The notes below the pieces were generated by a model, which saw nothing but the letters and a program-made list of their open reading frames with translations, did not search any database and was not told the origin of the DNA. From the NCBI RefSeq assembly GCF_006704125.1, contig NZ_VIGH01000008.1, positions 1 to 64,000 of the forward strand: a stretch of DNA of 64,000 bases, given 5' to 3'. The stretch comes from Rhodococcus spelaei. Its GTDB lineage: Bacteria > Actinomycetota > Actinomycetes > Mycobacteriales > Mycobacteriaceae. The position numbers were made by a program, and so were the translations under genes. Position 1 is the stretch's first letter. Each line of letters opens with the position of its first letter. Of the stretch, positions 1 through 9,689 are shown piece by piece.

Positions 1-243
1 GACGATGCCGGTGACCCAGCCGGTCGCGCCGTCCATCGCACCGATCGCCATCGCGGTCTCGGCGAACTCCCGCGGATGCACCTCGAGGCCGCCGTACTGC
101 TTCGGCTGCAGCATCCGGATCGCGCCGGACTCCTTCAGCCGCTTGGCGTTCGCATCGGACAGGCGCATCAGCTTGTCGCCCTCGACGCCGCCCGCGCGGA
201 TCTCGTCCGCGTACTGTTCGATCCGATCCAGGACCTGACCCAT
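1..243 (-). CDS. HsaA-like flavin-dependent monooxygenase / acyl-CoA dehydrogenase fold, N-terminal part
   Basis: Only the first 81 codons are inside the window; the gene runs off the left edge. The start is an ATG preceded by GAGGGA at good spacing. The visible part matches the N-terminal helical domain of the two-component flavin monooxygenases related to HsaA (3-HSA hydroxylase of steroid ring degradation), including a LQPKQYGG segment and a MDGATGW segment equivalent to the CGSTGW segment of HsaA. Family knowledge: these enzymes use reduced FMN or FAD from a partner reductase to hydroxylate a phenolic ring. It is divergent from an HsaD-like hydrolase, and a KstR-type box lies about 45 bp upstream, so a role in steroid or similar aromatic catabolism is likely. 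The exact substrate cannot be read from this fragment. Confidence 0.72.
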   Translation of the reverse strand, partial: MGQVLDRIEQYADEIRAGGVEGDKLMRLSDANAKRLKESGAIRMLQPKQYGGLEVHPREFAETAMAIGAMDGATGWVTGIV

Positions 244-288
244 GACATTCCCTCGTCTCCGTAGATGATCCGGCCGTCGAGTTAAAAC

Positions 289-302
289 TAGAACATGTTT
301 CA
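289..302. promoter_or_regulatory. KstR-type operator 1
   Basis: The 14-mer TAGAACATGTTTCA fits the KstR pattern TnnAACnnGTTnnA. It lies in the 284-bp divergent region, about 45 bp upstream of the HsaA-like start. KstR is the TetR-family repressor of cholesterol catabolism in rhodococci and mycobacteria. Confidence 0.7.
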
Positions 303-503
303 CCAAATCGGAAGTGGAATGGACCTACTGGTTTCTTCTTCTCGGCGGGGTCCTCACGCCCTCGCGTGACAACGGCGCGATTTGCGATTCGGTGGCATGT
401 GATCGGCCTGATGGCGCTCACCCGCGTCTGTCCTTGTGGTCGGTTGGTCAGGGTTGTCAATGGTGGGCGGCGCGCCGATCCGGTGAATTGCGCGAGCGTG
501 AAA

Positions 504-517
504 TGCAACGTGTTCTA
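504..517. promoter_or_regulatory. KstR-type operator 2
   Basis: TGCAACGTGTTCTA fits the same TnnAACnnGTTnnA pattern and ends 10 bp before the ATG of the HsaD-like hydrolase. A bound repressor would block the start region of that gene. Two boxes, one next to each divergent start, argue for shared control of the pair. Confidence 0.7.
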
Positions 518-527
518 GTCTCGCGGA

Positions 528-1400
528 ATGGACGTGACCTACGAGGGGACCAAGCGGGAAGTCGCTACGGACAAGGGGGTGCTGCGGTATCACGAGGCGG
601 GCGAGGGGCCACCGCTACTGCTTCTGCACGGCTCCGGCATCGGAGTGAGCGGATGGCGGAACTATCGGGGGAACCTGGAGGTCTTCGCCGAGCAGTTCCA
701 CTGCTACATCCTCGAGTTCCCGGGCTTCGGCGTGAGCGATCCGGTGGACGGCCATCCGGTGATCACGGCCAGCTCGGCGGTGATCCGCTTCATGGACGCA
801 CTGGGCATCGAATCGGCTGCGATGGTCGGCAACTCGATGGGCGGCGTGGTCGGAGTCAACGTGGCCATGAGGTATCCCGATCGGGTGAGCAAGCTGGTCA
901 CGATCGGGGGCGTCGGGCCGAACATCTTCAGTCAGAACCCGAGTGAGGGCACACGGCTGCTGCAGGAGTTCGCCGACGGTCCCACCCGCGAGAAGCTGGT
1001 TCGCTGGCTCGAGTGCATGGTCTACGACCGTTCGGTGATCACCGAGGAACGGATCGAGGAACGCTGGGAAACCGCCAGCGATCCGGCTTCACACAAGACA
1101 CTTGCCGCGATGTACGGCTCCGCGGCGTTTGCGGCGCAGCAGCAGATGACGGCCAACTCGGACGTGCCGCCGTACTGGTCGATGATGCACAAGGTGCAGT
1201 GCCCGACCCTGCTGACGTGGGGGCTCGACGACCGGCAGTGCCCGCCGGACATGCCGATGGTGCCGATGAGACTGATCCCCAACGCCGAGCTGCACGTGTT
1301 CCCGAACTGCGGCCACTGGGTGATGGTCGAGGCGAAGGAGGCATTCGAGCGAATTGCCCTGGAGTTCCTGCTGCGGTCGGTCCCCGTCGCCGGCGGCTGA
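528..1400 (+). CDS. meta-cleavage product (C-C bond) hydrolase, HsaD/BphD-like
   Basis: A 290-residue alpha/beta hydrolase of the usual length for meta-cleavage-product hydrolases, which split the C-C bond of a dienoate after extradiol ring opening. The oxyanion loop HGSGIGVSGW lies near residue 35, the nucleophile is Ser103 in GNSMGG (GNS rather than GHS is typical of the HsaD/BphD group), the acid is Asp234 or Asp235 in WGLDD, and the base is His263 in CGHW. Much of the chain resembles HsaD, for example the MVYDRSVIT segment against MVYDKNLIT. It is divergent from an HsaA-like monooxygenase and carries a KstR-type box just before the start. No extradiol dioxygenase lies next to it in this window, so either it works with genes elsewhere or it is a paralogue for a different ring. 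Confidence 0.85.
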   Translation: MDVTYEGTKREVATDKGVLRYHEAGEGPPLLLLHGSGIGVSGWRNYRGNLEVFAEQFHCYILEFPGFGVSDPVDGHPVITASSAVIRFMDALGIESAAMVGNSMGGVVGVNVAMRYPDRVSKLVTIGGVGPNIFSQNPSEGTRLLQEFADGPTREKLVRWLECMVYDRSVITEERIEERWETASDPASHKTLAAMYGSAAFAAQQQMTANSDVPPYWSMMHKVQCPTLLTWGLDDRQCPPDMPMVPMRLIPNAELHVFPNCGHWVMVEAKEAFERIALEFLLRSVPVAGG

Positions 1401-1420
1401 CCTCGAATCACCGGACCGGC

Positions 1421-1461
1421 GTGGATCTGGCGGAATCCGCGCCGGATCCGTTCTGATCCAC
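1421..1461 (+). terminator. imperfect hairpin after the hydrolase
   Basis: An inverted repeat with a clean outer 7-bp stem (GTGGATC / GATCCAC) and a partly paired inner stem. It sits 20 bp after the hydrolase stop and before miaB, so a terminator is the simplest reading. There is no U-tract, as usual in high-GC actinobacteria. Confidence 0.45.
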
Positions 1462-1522
1462 GCACTCCGGGCTCTACCAGGGCGTATGTCGGGGCGCTCG
1501 GGGTGGTGAGCTACCCTGAGAC

Positions 1523-3067
1523 GTGTCAGCAATGCAGGATGAAACCACCCGGGACGGTGCCCGCTCGTACGAAGTGCGCACCTTCGGTTGCCAGATGAAC
1601 GTGCACGACTCCGAGCGACTGTCGGGGTTGCTCGAGGATGCCGGCTACAGCAAGGCCGAGCCGGGAGTGGTGCCCGACCTGCTGGTGTTCAACACCTGCG
1701 CGGTCCGCGAGAACGCCGACAACAAGCTGTACGGCACGCTCGGGCATCTGCGTCCGACCAAGGAGTCCCGCCCGGGCATGCAGATCGCCGTCGGCGGCTG
1801 CCTCGCCCAGAAGGACCGCGACACCGTGGTCAAGAAGGCGCCCTGGGTCGACGTCGTGTTCGGGACCCACAACATCGGTTCGCTGCCGACGCTCCTCGAG
1901 CGCGCCCGACACAACCAGCAGGCCGAGGTGGAGATCCTCGAGTCGCTCGAGGCGTTCCCGTCCACGCTGCCTGCCAAGCGGGAGTCCGCCTACGCCGGCT
2001 GGGTGTCGATCTCCGTCGGCTGCAACAACACCTGCACGTTCTGCATCGTGCCCGCACTGCGTGGCAAGGAAGTCGACCGCAGGCCCGGCGACATCCTCGC
2101 CGAGGTGCAGGCACTGGTCGACGAGGGTGTCCTCGAGGTCACCCTGCTGGGGCAGAACGTCAACTCGTACGGCGTCTCCTTCGCCGACCCGGCTACGCCC
2201 CGTGACCGGGGCGCGTTCGCCGACCTGCTTCGCGCCTGCGGCAACATCGACGGTCTCGAGCGGGTGCGGTTCACCTCCCCCCATCCCGCGGAGTTCACCG
2301 ACGACGTGATCGAGGCGATGGCCGCCACTCCCAACGTGTGCCCGCAGCTGCACATGCCGCTGCAGTCCGGCTCCGACCGCGTACTCAAGGCGATGCGCCG
2401 GTCGTACCGCAAGGCCAAGTTCCTCGGCATCATCGAGAAGGTCCGCGGCGCCATGCCGCACGCCGCGATCACCACCGACATCATCGTCGGGTTCCCCGGG
2501 GAGACCGAGGAGGACTTCCAGGACACCCTCGACGTGGTCCGGCAGGCGCGGTTCACCAGCGCCTTCACCTTCCAGTACTCCAAGCGGCCCGGTACGCCGG
2601 CCGCCGAGATGGACGGCCAGCTGCCCAAGGAGGTCGTGCAGGAACGCTACGACCGGCTGATCGAGCTGCAGGAGCAGATCACCCTCGAGGAGAACCAGAA
2701 GCTGGTCGGCGCCGAGGTGGAACTGCTCGTCGCCGCCGGCGAGGGCCGCAAGAACGCCGCCACCCACCGGATGAGCGGACGCGCCCGCGACGGCAGGCTC
2801 GTGCACTTCCGTCCGGAGGGAGCTGGAACACTCGAGATCGCCGCCGGCGCGATCCGCCCCGGCGACGTCGTCACGACGATTGTCACCGCCGCCGCGCCGC
2901 ATCACCTGATCGCGGACGGCCCGGTGCTCGGTCACCGGCGCACCCGCGCTGGTGACTCGCACGAACGGGGCATCACCCCCAAGACCCCGCCGATCGGCGT
3001 CGGTCTGGGACTACCGCAGATCGGCGCGCCCGCGCCGCTGCCCATCGCGACGGGATGTGACGTATGA
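1523..3067 (+). CDS. miaB: tRNA-2-methylthio-N6-dimethylallyladenosine synthase
   Basis: MiaB is a radical-SAM methylthiotransferase that adds a 2-methylthio group to i6A37 of tRNA, the product of MiaA. The N-terminal UPF0004 domain carries the cluster ligands Cys23 (FGCQMN), Cys59 (FNTCAVRE) and Cys93 (GGCLAQKD). The radical-SAM motif is Cys167-x3-Cys171-x2-Cys174. A TRAM-type domain follows near residues 390-455, then a basic, proline-rich tail of about 55 residues with a GVGLGLP element as in other actinobacterial MiaB. The GTG start at 1523 is chosen; an ATG at 1532 is the alternative and would remove only three residues. The stop overlaps the next start in an ATGA junction. miaA lies 3.7 kb downstream, as in M. 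tuberculosis. Confidence 0.95.
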   Translation: MSAMQDETTRDGARSYEVRTFGCQMNVHDSERLSGLLEDAGYSKAEPGVVPDLLVFNTCAVRENADNKLYGTLGHLRPTKESRPGMQIAVGGCLAQKDRDTVVKKAPWVDVVFGTHNIGSLPTLLERARHNQQAEVEILESLEAFPSTLPAKRESAYAGWVSISVGCNNTCTFCIVPALRGKEVDRRPGDILAEVQALVDEGVLEVTLLGQNVNSYGVSFADPATPRDRGAFADLLRACGNIDGLERVRFTSPHPAEFTDDVIEAMAATPNVCPQLHMPLQSGSDRVLKAMRRSYRKAKFLGIIEKVRGAMPHAAITTDIIVGFPGETEEDFQDTLDVVRQARFTSAFTFQYSKRPGTPAAEMDGQLPKEVVQERYDRLIELQEQITLEENQKLVGAEVELLVAAGEGRKNAATHRMSGRARDGRLVHFRPEGAGTLEIAAGAIRPGDVVTTIVTAAAPHHLIADGPVLGHRRTRAGDSHERGITPKTPPIGVGLGLPQIGAPAPLPIATGCDV

Positions 3068-3642
3068 CCGACAACCGCCCCGAGGACGACCTCGAGCAGT
3101 ACCGCAAGGACATCGACGCCGCCGAGCGGAAGGTCACCTCGGAGATCGATCCGGGCCTGCGCGGCGTCGTGGTCGCGGTCGGGGTGCTCGCTCTGCTGCT
3201 CTCCTTCGCCCTGCCGCACACCGGCGGCGCGAACGGCTGGGACGTGCTGGTCGGCGACGACTCCGCGCTGGCCGAGTCGATCGCGCTGCCCTCTCGGGTG
3301 TTCGTCTGGCTGACGTTGGTCTTCGGCGTGGTCATCGGTGCGCTCGCGCTGGTCACCCGGCGCTGGGCGCTGGCGTGGCTGTCGCTGGCGGGCTGCGCGG
3401 TCGCGAGTGTGTTCGGCATGCTCGCGATCTGGTCGCGCCAGACCCTCTCGCCTGCCGACCCCGGCGGTGGACCGGGCATCGGACTGATCCTCGGCTGGAT
3501 CGTGGTGCTGGTGTTGACCTTCCACTGGATCCGGGTGGTGTGGAGCCGCACCGCGGTCCAGCTCGCCGCCGAGCAGGAACGCCGCGAGAAGACCGCGGAG
3601 GCCGAGCAGCGTTCCATCTGGGGCGAGGAAAACCCCGCGTAA
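3064..3642 (+). CDS. conserved actinobacterial membrane protein (Rv2732c-like)
   Basis: A 192-residue protein translationally coupled to miaB by an ATGA overlap. It has an acidic, charged N-terminus (about 35 residues), then four hydrophobic segments near residues 38-55, 80-98, 101-120 and 138-157, and a charged cytoplasmic tail rich in Glu, Arg and Ala. Position and topology match the Rv2732c family that follows miaB in mycobacteria. No catalytic motif is visible and no function is known to me. The coupling suggests co-expression with miaB, not necessarily a shared pathway. Confidence 0.75.
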   Translation: MTDNRPEDDLEQYRKDIDAAERKVTSEIDPGLRGVVVAVGVLALLLSFALPHTGGANGWDVLVGDDSALAESIALPSRVFVWLTLVFGVVIGALALVTRRWALAWLSLAGCAVASVFGMLAIWSRQTLSPADPGGGPGIGLILGWIVVLVLTFHWIRVVWSRTAVQLAAEQERREKTAEAEQRSIWGEENPA

Positions 3643-3655
3643 GTAAAGTCGGGCG

Positions 3656-4609
3656 ATGGACCCGGACCGGGTGATCGCCGCTGTTCCCGCAGGTGCCGGT
3701 GCCGCCGCGATGGCGACGGGTGTCGTCTCGGTCGGGTTGCATCTCGCCGGAATCGAATGGTTCTCGATCCTGTGGCTCGGAATCGGCACCGGCATCTGGC
3801 TGGCGCTGCTCGGGGTCTTCGCGTTCCGGTTGACCGACGACCGAACCCGCTGGATCGCCGACGCCGACACCCCCGCCGCGCTGACCGCGGTCGCTGCCAC
3901 CACCGTGCTCGGCACCCGATTCGCGCTGCTGGGGTGGCAGCCGGTGGCAATCGCGGCGCTCGCCGCGGCGTTCGTCCTCTGGGTCGTCCTGAACCCGTTC
4001 GTGATCTCGCACTGGACCACGCCGACCGTCGGGACGCACTTTCTGCTCTGTGTCGCCACCCAGGGTCTCGCGGTGCTCGGTGCGACGCTGGCGGCTGACC
4101 TGCACGCGCGCTGGCTCACCGGCGCCGCACTCGTGGTGTTCGTCGGGGGACTCGGCTGTTACGCCGCGGTGGTCGCGCGGTTCTCCTTCGCGCAGTTCCG
4201 GGCCGGCGCCGGTGACCAGTGGGTCTGCGCGGGCGCGTTGGCCATCAGCGCGCTTGCGGCAGGCAAGCTGATCGTCGCGACCGACGCGTCAGGTTGGGAC
4301 GGTTGGCCGCACACGGCGGTGCGGGTGCTCGCCGTCGCGCTGGTCGCCGCCGACCTCAGCCTGTACGCGGTGCTCGCGGCCTGCGAGGTGCGGTGGCCGC
4401 GACTCTGGTTCGACTTCCGTCGATGGGCGACCGCGTTCCCGTTGGGGATGAGCGCCGTCGCCACCACGACGGTGGCGACGGCGCTCGACCTGCCCTGGTT
4501 GCGTGCCGTCGGCTTGGCGCTGATCTGGCCCGCCGCGGTGCTGTGCACGATCCTGCTGGTCGCGTCGGTCAGGTACCTGACCGACGCATCCGCTGCTACC
4601 GCTCGTTGA
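3656..4609 (+). CDS. TDT-type (tellurite-resistance/dicarboxylate) membrane transporter
   Basis: A 317-residue, very hydrophobic protein with about ten predicted membrane segments, close to the length of the TDT/SLAC1-like anion channel and transporter family. The segment [18 protein letters not shown] near residue 260 resembles the conserved FPLG-type helix of that family. It starts 14 bp after the preceding membrane gene and probably belongs to the miaB transcript. Its stop overlaps the 3' end of the convergent DUF349 gene by 14 bp. The substrate cannot be told: malate, sulfite and other anions occur in the family. Confidence 0.6.
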   Translation: MDPDRVIAAVPAGAGAAAMATGVVSVGLHLAGIEWFSILWLGIGTGIWLALLGVFAFRLTDDRTRWIADADTPAALTAVAATTVLGTRFALLGWQPVAIAALAAAFVLWVVLNPFVISHWTTPTVGTHFLLCVATQGLAVLGATLAADLHARWLTGAALVVFVGGLGCYAAVVARFSFAQFRAGAGDQWVCAGALAISALAAGKLIVATDASGWDGWPHTAVRVLAVALVAADLSLYAVLAACEVRWPRLWFDFRRWATAFPLGMSAVATTTVATALDLPWLRAVGLALIWPAAVLCTILLVASVRYLTDASAATAR

Positions 4610-5948
4610 CGGCGCCCTCGGCGGCGTCCGCCCACTCGCGCCACTGCTGCGCCTGCGCGAGTGCCTTCTCCGCGTCCTTGGCCTTGCCGGCGGCGGTCGC
4701 CTTCGCGGCCTGTTCCTCGAACTGGGCGACCCGCTCGCGGAACTGCGCGGCGCGGGCCATCGCCTCGGGATCGGTTCGGCGCCACTGGGAGTCGACCGCG
4801 TCGTGCACCTTCTTCTCGATGGCGCGCAGCTTCGACTCGAGGTCGTGCATCCGCTCGCGAGGCACCTTGCCGATCGCGTCCCACTTCTCCTGCAGGTCGC
4901 GCAGGGCGGTGCGGGCCGACTCCAGGTCCTTCGCCGGGTCGATGTCCCCGGCGTCACGCAGCAGCTCCTCCTTGGCGACCGCGTTGCCCTCGAACTCGGC
5001 GTCCCGCTCCGAGGCCGCGGCATTGCGGGCCTCGAAGAAGACATCCTGGGCGCCCTTGAACCGTTTCCACAGGGCGTCGTCCGCCTCGCGCGGCGCCCGA
5101 CCGGCGGCCTTCCACTCCACGAGCAGGTCCCGGAACGCGCCTGCGGTCGGACCCCAGTCGGTCGAACCGGACAGTTCCTCCGCGCGGGTGACCAGTTCCT
5201 CCTTGGCCGTCTTCGCGGCCGCCCGGTCCCGGTCCAGCTCGGCGAAGTGTGCACCGCGGCGGCGGTTGAACGCCTCCCGGGCCTTCGAGTAGCGCTTCCA
5301 CAGCGCGTCGTCGACCTTCCGATCGACCCCGCGGATGGTCTTCCACTCGTCCAGGATCTCGCGCAGCCGGTCGCCCGCGACCTTCCACTGGGTGGACTCG
5401 GCGCCGATCTGCTCGGCCTCCGCCGCGAGCTCCTCCTTGCGGTGGGTGTGCTCCTCGCGTTCGTGTTCGCGCTCCGCCTTCGCCGCGACGGCGGCCTTCT
5501 CCGAGCCGGCGATCACCTCGTCGAGTCGTCGGGCCAGCGCGTCGACGTCGCCGATGACCGCCGCGGTGGGCAGTGATTCCGCGAGCCCGGCCGCCGCCGC
5601 GCGGGTCTTCTTGGCGTCGCCCGCGCCGGAGGACAGCCGCGCCTCGAGCAGGCCCACCTCGGTGGCCAGGTCGTCGTAGCGGCGCCCGAAGTGTGCGAGG
5701 CCCTCGGCGGCGTCACCGGCCTGCCAGGACCCGATCTGACGTTCCCCGTCCGCGGTCTTGACCCACGCGGTGCCGTCCTCGTCGACGCGGCCGAAGAGGC
5801 TGGGATCGCTCGGCGGGGCCACCGAGGGCGCGTGCACCGCGGCCGGTACCGCAGGCACAGCCGGTTTCACCGCTCCGGGCCTGGGTGCGCCCGGTTTCGG
5901 GGCGCCGGGCTTGGGGGCGCCGGGCTTGGGTGCGCTGCTGTCGGTCAT
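4596..5948 (-). CDS. DUF349 repeat protein (Rv2731-like)
   Basis: A 450-residue, highly charged, mostly helical protein. The N-terminus (residues 1-45) is a low-complexity Pro-Gly-Ala-Lys stretch with repeated KPGAP units; the rest contains tandem DUF349 modules, recognised by recurring [20 protein letters not shown]-like blocks (three can be seen, near residues 205, 275 and 345). Long Glu/Ala/Lys/Arg helices at the C-terminus suggest coiled coil. It corresponds in position and type to the alanine- and arginine-rich Rv2731. DUF349 proteins have no firmly established role that I can state. It is convergent with the TDT gene and divergent from the extradiol-like gene. Confidence 0.8.
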   Translation of the reverse strand: MTDSSAPKPGAPKPGAPKPGAPRPGAVKPAVPAVPAAVHAPSVAPPSDPSLFGRVDEDGTAWVKTADGERQIGSWQAGDAAEGLAHFGRRYDDLATEVGLLEARLSSGAGDAKKTRAAAAGLAESLPTAAVIGDVDALARRLDEVIAGSEKAAVAAKAEREHEREEHTHRKEELAAEAEQIGAESTQWKVAGDRLREILDEWKTIRGVDRKVDDALWKRYSKAREAFNRRRGAHFAELDRDRAAAKTAKEELVTRAEELSGSTDWGPTAGAFRDLLVEWKAAGRAPREADDALWKRFKGAQDVFFEARNAAASERDAEFEGNAVAKEELLRDAGDIDPAKDLESARTALRDLQEKWDAIGKVPRERMHDLESKLRAIEKKVHDAVDSQWRRTDPEAMARAAQFRERVAQFEEQAAKATAAGKAKDAEKALAQAQQWREWADAAEGAVNER

Positions 5949-5985
5949 GACTCCTCTTCCCTGCCGCGCGTCACGGCTGCCGGTG

Positions 5986-6022
5986 GCTCGTTCCCTCAGG
6001 TTTCATTCAACCCGGAACGAGC
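5986..6022. promoter_or_regulatory. 9-bp inverted repeat in a divergent promoter
   Basis: Arms GCTCGTTCC and GGAACGAGC are perfect complements separated by 19 bp, in the 141-bp gap between the divergent DUF349 and extradiol-like starts. It may be an operator or a hairpin; no regulator is suggested by the neighbours. Confidence 0.35.
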
Positions 6023-6089
6023 GGTCACGACTATTGAAACAGTTCGGACCCCGAGAGTCGGGATTCTGGGGTCGACTACCGTTGCCAGC

Positions 6090-6806
6090 GTGTTCACCGC
6101 CGCTGCCCTGGTCTCCTCGCCACCCCTGCTGATTCCCGCACTGGCGGGTGCGGCCGCGGCCGAGACAGCGGACCTGCGCGAAGCGAGCCTGGCCGCCGCC
6201 CTTGCGCTCGGCGAACGCGCCCCGGACTGGACCGTGATCGGCGTCGGACCGACCGAATCGGAGGTGCCGGCCGACGCGCGGGGCACGTTCCGCGGCTACG
6301 GCGTGGACGTCCGGATCTCGATGTCGGCCGGTGTCGCGGCCGTCGCGGACCCCGACCTGCCGCTGGCCGCGCTGATCGCCGGATGGCTGCGGGCCGAGGC
6401 GTCACCGTGGTCGTCGGCGACCGCCGTGATCGTCGCCGAGGACACCTCGCCGGTGTACTGCGCGGAACTGGGCGCGCGTCTGCGGGACACCTTCGACGCC
6501 GAATCGGGCCCGCGCGGACTGCTGGTGGTCGCGGACGGAGCGAACACCCTGACCGCCAAGGCGCCCGGCGCCTTCGACGACCGTGCACCGCAGGCGCAGC
6601 GCGAGCTCGACCACGCCCTCGACGTCGGCGACCTCGAATACCTGCGGCAGCTCGACCCGGTCGCCTGCCGCGACCTCGGCATCGCGGGACGTGCGGCCTG
6701 GCAGGTGCTGGCCGGAGTGTTCGGTGACGACGCCCCGCGCTGCGACACCTACTACCGGGGTGCGCCCTACGGTGTCGGCTACCACGTGGGGATGTGGTTG
6801 CCGTGA
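6090..6806 (+). CDS. class III extradiol-dioxygenase-like protein (Rv2728c-like)
   Basis: A 238-residue protein with the [12 protein letters not shown] opening typical of the LigB-fold family that includes Rv2728c, which sits in the same place before miaA in mycobacteria. I chose GTG 6090 because this opening aligns with the family; the longer open frame upstream overlaps the divergent DUF349 gene. Classic LigB enzymes bind iron through two His and a Glu near the N-terminus. These are not obvious here, since the opening lacks the usual PH..P histidines, so enzymatic activity is doubtful. The stop overlaps the miaA GTG (GTGA). Confidence 0.65.
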   Translation: MFTAAALVSSPPLLIPALAGAAAAETADLREASLAAALALGERAPDWTVIGVGPTESEVPADARGTFRGYGVDVRISMSAGVAAVADPDLPLAALIAGWLRAEASPWSSATAVIVAEDTSPVYCAELGARLRDTFDAESGPRGLLVVADGANTLTAKAPGAFDDRAPQAQRELDHALDVGDLEYLRQLDPVACRDLGIAGRAAWQVLAGVFGDDAPRCDTYYRGAPYGVGYHVGMWLP

Positions 6807-7711
6807 CCGTCCGCCCCGTCGCGGTGATCGGTCCCACCGCGACCGGCAAGTCCGACCTGGGACTCGAGTTGGCGCATCGTCTCGGCGGCGAGATCGTCAA
6901 CATCGACGCCATGCAGCTCTACCGCGGCATGGACATCGGCACCGCCAAGCTGCCGCCGGACCAGCGTCGCGGCATCGTCCACCACCAACTCGACGTCCTC
7001 GACGTGACCGAGACCGCGACCGTCGCCCGCTACCAGCAGTCGGCGCGCGCGGACGTCGAGGACATTGTGCGCCGCGGCCTCGTCCCGGTGATCGTCGGCG
7101 GCTCGATGATGTACGTGCAATCCCTGCTCGACGACTGGGAGTTCCCCGCGACGGACCCGGACGTCCGGGCGAAGTGGGAGGCGGTGCTCGCCGAGCGCGG
7201 CGTCGGGGGTGTGCACGCCGAACTGACCCGGGTCGACCCGCAGGCGGCCGCGACCATCCTGCCGACCGACGGCAGGCGGATGGTGCGTGCCCTCGAGGTG
7301 GTCGAGCTGACGGGGCGACCGTTCGCCGCGTCCGCCCCGACGATCGGCGAACCCCGCTGGGGGACGGTCCTGCTCGGCGTCGACCGGGACACCGCCGAAC
7401 TCGACGAGCGGATCGGGCTGCGGACCGACCTGATGTTCGAGCACGGACTGGTCGAGGAGGTGCAGTCGCTGATCGAGAGTGGCCTACGCGAGGGTGTCAC
7501 CGCGCCACGGGCCATCGGCTACGCGCAGGTGCTGGCCGCGTTCGACGGCGAGTACGACCTGGCGCAGGCGCGTGAGCGGACCCTGATCGGCACCCGCCGG
7601 TACGTGCGCAGACAGCGGTCCTGGTTCCGGCGCGACCCGCGGGTGCACTGGCTCGACGGTGCCCGCCCGGACCTGGTCGAATTGGCAATGACAACGGTGG
7701 AGAGAGCGTGA
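6803..7711 (+). CDS. miaA: tRNA dimethylallyltransferase
   Basis: MiaA transfers the dimethylallyl group from DMAPP to the N6 of A37 in tRNAs reading UNN codons; MiaB then thiomethylates it. The P-loop GPTATGKS lies at residues 9-16, followed by the family marker [16 protein letters not shown] near residue 34 and [17 protein letters not shown] near residue 96. Another conserved block, [11 protein letters not shown], is near residue 233. Length (302) is normal. GTG 6803 is preferred to GTG 6794 because GTGGGGA at 6786-6792 is a ribosome site 10 bp from 6803 but only 1 bp from 6794. It overlaps the genes on both sides by 4 bp, so the group is one operon. Confidence 0.95.
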   Translation: MTVRPVAVIGPTATGKSDLGLELAHRLGGEIVNIDAMQLYRGMDIGTAKLPPDQRRGIVHHQLDVLDVTETATVARYQQSARADVEDIVRRGLVPVIVGGSMMYVQSLLDDWEFPATDPDVRAKWEAVLAERGVGGVHAELTRVDPQAAATILPTDGRRMVRALEVVELTGRPFAASAPTIGEPRWGTVLLGVDRDTAELDERIGLRTDLMFEHGLVEEVQSLIESGLREGVTAPRAIGYAQVLAAFDGEYDLAQARERTLIGTRRYVRRQRSWFRRDPRVHWLDGARPDLVELAMTTVERA

Positions 7712-8595
7712 CGAAGAAGACGCAACGGACGACGGCGCCGCGGAAAACGGCGCAGCGGACGACGACGCAGTCGGGACACCGCGACCCGCGGGTGACAGTG
7801 CGCAACGCCCGTTTCCAGCAGTGGCAGTCGTACCTGAGCACCAGGACCAAGCGCACCAAGGCGGGCCGGTTCCTGATCCAGGGTGTGCGACCGCTGACCC
7901 TGGCCCTCGAGCACGACTGGCCGATCGAGACGATGCTCTACCGCATCGGCGACACGCCGCTGTCGGCGTGGGCGCGCGGCATCCTCGACGGCTGGTCCGG
8001 CGAGAAGGTCGGGGTCAGCAGCGAACTGATGGCCGAGTTGGGGGAGAAGACCGACACCGCACCGGAACTCGTAGCGGTCGCGAAGACCCGGCAGCGGGGG
8101 CTCGGCGCGCTCGACCCGACCTCCCGTGCGCCGCTGGTGGTCGTGTTCGACCGGCCGGCCTCGCCGGGCAACCTGGGCACGCTGATCCGGTCCGCCAACG
8201 CCTTCGGCGCCGACGCGGTGATCGTCGCCGGGCACGCAGCCGACCCGTTCGACCCGCAGTGCGTGCGCGCCTCGACCGGTTCGCTTTTCGCGCTGCCGGT
8301 GTACTCGGCGGCCGACGCGAGCGAGGTGTCGGCGATGCGGGAACGGCTGCGACGGGCCGGCCGTGATCTGATGATCGTCGGGACCGACGAGGACGGCGCG
8401 GTGCCGATCTTCGAGCACGACTTCGGTGGAGGCACGATTCTGGTGATCGGAAACGAGACCCGCGGCATGAGCGCCTCCTGGCGCGCGGCCTGCGACGTGA
8501 CGGTGAGCATCCCGATCGGAGGGGCTGCGAGTTCGCTCGGCGCGCCCTCGGCGGGCGCGGTGTCTCTGTACGAGATCGCGAGGCAGCGAGCATGA
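7708..8595 (+). CDS. TrmH/SpoU-family RNA 2'-O-methyltransferase
   Basis: A 295-residue SPOUT methylase coupled to miaA (GTGA overlap) and to the dapF leader (ATGA overlap). A basic N-terminus and a substrate-binding region precede the SpoU domain (about residues 140-290). Motif 1 is [22 protein letters not shown], shortened here to [16 protein letters not shown]; motif 2 is [10 protein letters not shown]; motif 3 is [20 protein letters not shown]. Motif 3 departs from the usual SLN-V-A-A pattern: Gly replaces the expected Asn. The target (rRNA or tRNA) is unknown, but the neighbours miaB, miaA and hflX fit a translation-related job. Confidence 0.8.
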   Translation: MTKKTQRTTAPRKTAQRTTTQSGHRDPRVTVRNARFQQWQSYLSTRTKRTKAGRFLIQGVRPLTLALEHDWPIETMLYRIGDTPLSAWARGILDGWSGEKVGVSSELMAELGEKTDTAPELVAVAKTRQRGLGALDPTSRAPLVVVFDRPASPGNLGTLIRSANAFGADAVIVAGHAADPFDPQCVRASTGSLFALPVYSAADASEVSAMRERLRRAGRDLMIVGTDEDGAVPIFEHDFGGGTILVIGNETRGMSASWRAACDVTVSIPIGGAASSLGAPSAGAVSLYEIARQRA

Positions 8596-8732
8596 GCGAC
8601 GACGAATTCGACATCGAGTGGCAGACCAACCCGGACGGGCTGTCGCGGACGACCGCAGCCAGGCTCGCGGCCCGGCTGGCGCTGTTCGCCGGCGTCGACG
8701 AGAAGGACGGCCATCTCGGTAACATGACGGGC
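8592..8732 (+). other. in-frame coding leader fused to, or extending, dapF
   Basis: A 47-codon stretch starts with an ATG that overlaps the methylase stop (ATGA) and reads straight into dapF without a stop. Its codons show strong third-position G/C, with only four A/T-ending codons, like real genes here. It would add an acidic then Ala/Arg-rich segment to DapF, although the family start at 8733 gives a DapF of exactly the expected length. It may be a genuine N-terminal extension, or a small protein whose stop has been lost. Confidence 0.5.
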
Positions 8733-9602
8733 ATGGAATTCAGCAAGGGCCACGGCACGGAGAACGACTTCGTCGTGCTGCCCGACCTGGATGTTCAGCT
8801 CGATTTGCGCGCCGACCGCGTCGCGACGCTGTGCGATCGCCGCAGCGGCATCGGCGCCGACGGCGTGCTCCGGGTCGCGCGAGCCGGTGCCCTGCGCGCG
8901 GCGGGGGTGCTTGCCGCGCTGCCCGAGGGCGTCGGTGAGGGCGACTGGTTCATGGACTACCGCAACGCCGACGGCTCGATCGCCGAGATGTGCGGCAACG
9001 GAGTTCGGGTGTTCGCGCACTACCTGCGTGCGACCGGGCTGGAGCGTGCCGACGAGTTCGTCGTCGGCAGCAGGTCCGGTCCCCGGCCGGTGGTCGTGCA
9101 CCGCTGCGACGGCTCGACCGGTGAGGTGACCGTCGGCATGGGCGCGGTCCGTGAGCTGGGTGCGTCCACCGCGACGGTGGACGGGCAGCTGCTGACCGGT
9201 CTGGGCATCGACGTCGGCAACCCGCACCTGGCGTGCGTCTCCGACTCCCTCACCGCTGACAAGCTGGCGAGCCTGGACCTGACCCGCGCTCCGATCTTCG
9301 ACCTGACGCTGTTCCCGAGCGGTGTGAACGTGGAGATCCTCACGCCGCTCGTCGACGGTTCGGTGGACATGCGGGTGTACGAACGCGGGGTCGGCGAGAC
9401 CAGGTCCTGCGGCACCGGCACGGTCGCGGCGGCCGTGGCGGCACTGCGTTCGGCCGGTCGCGCCGAGGGCGAGGTACGGGTCCGGGTGCCGGGCGGCGAG
9501 GTGCTGGTCACTCTGCAGGGGGGCCGAGCGTGGCTCAGGGGGCCGTCCGTGCTGGTCGCCTCCGGTCGCATCGGCGAGGCGTGGTGGGACGCGCTGGCCT
9601 GA
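8733..9602 (+). CDS. dapF: diaminopimelate epimerase
   Basis: Converts LL- to meso-diaminopimelate, the precursor of peptidoglycan cross-bridges and lysine. From ATG 8733 ([13 protein letters not shown]) the product is 289 residues, and the two catalytic cysteines fall at Cys87 (EMCGNG) and Cys226 (RSCGTGT), the same numbering I recall for M. tuberculosis DapF. The frame is open for another 47 codons upstream (see the leader entry), so a longer product from 8592 is possible. No strong ribosome site precedes 8733. It ends a tightly overlapping series with the extradiol-like gene, miaA and the methylase. Confidence 0.92.
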   Translation: MEFSKGHGTENDFVVLPDLDVQLDLRADRVATLCDRRSGIGADGVLRVARAGALRAAGVLAALPEGVGEGDWFMDYRNADGSIAEMCGNGVRVFAHYLRATGLERADEFVVGSRSGPRPVVVHRCDGSTGEVTVGMGAVRELGASTATVDGQLLTGLGIDVGNPHLACVSDSLTADKLASLDLTRAPIFDLTLFPSGVNVEILTPLVDGSVDMRVYERGVGETRSCGTGTVAAAVAALRSAGRAEGEVRVRVPGGEVLVTLQGGRAWLRGPSVLVASGRIGEAWWDALA

Positions 9603-9689
9603 CAGAGCACACGCCCTGTCGCGTCGCTCGCCCCGGCACACCGATAACCAGGTGCACGGGGCGGCCCGGCATGGGACCATGGGCGTCGT

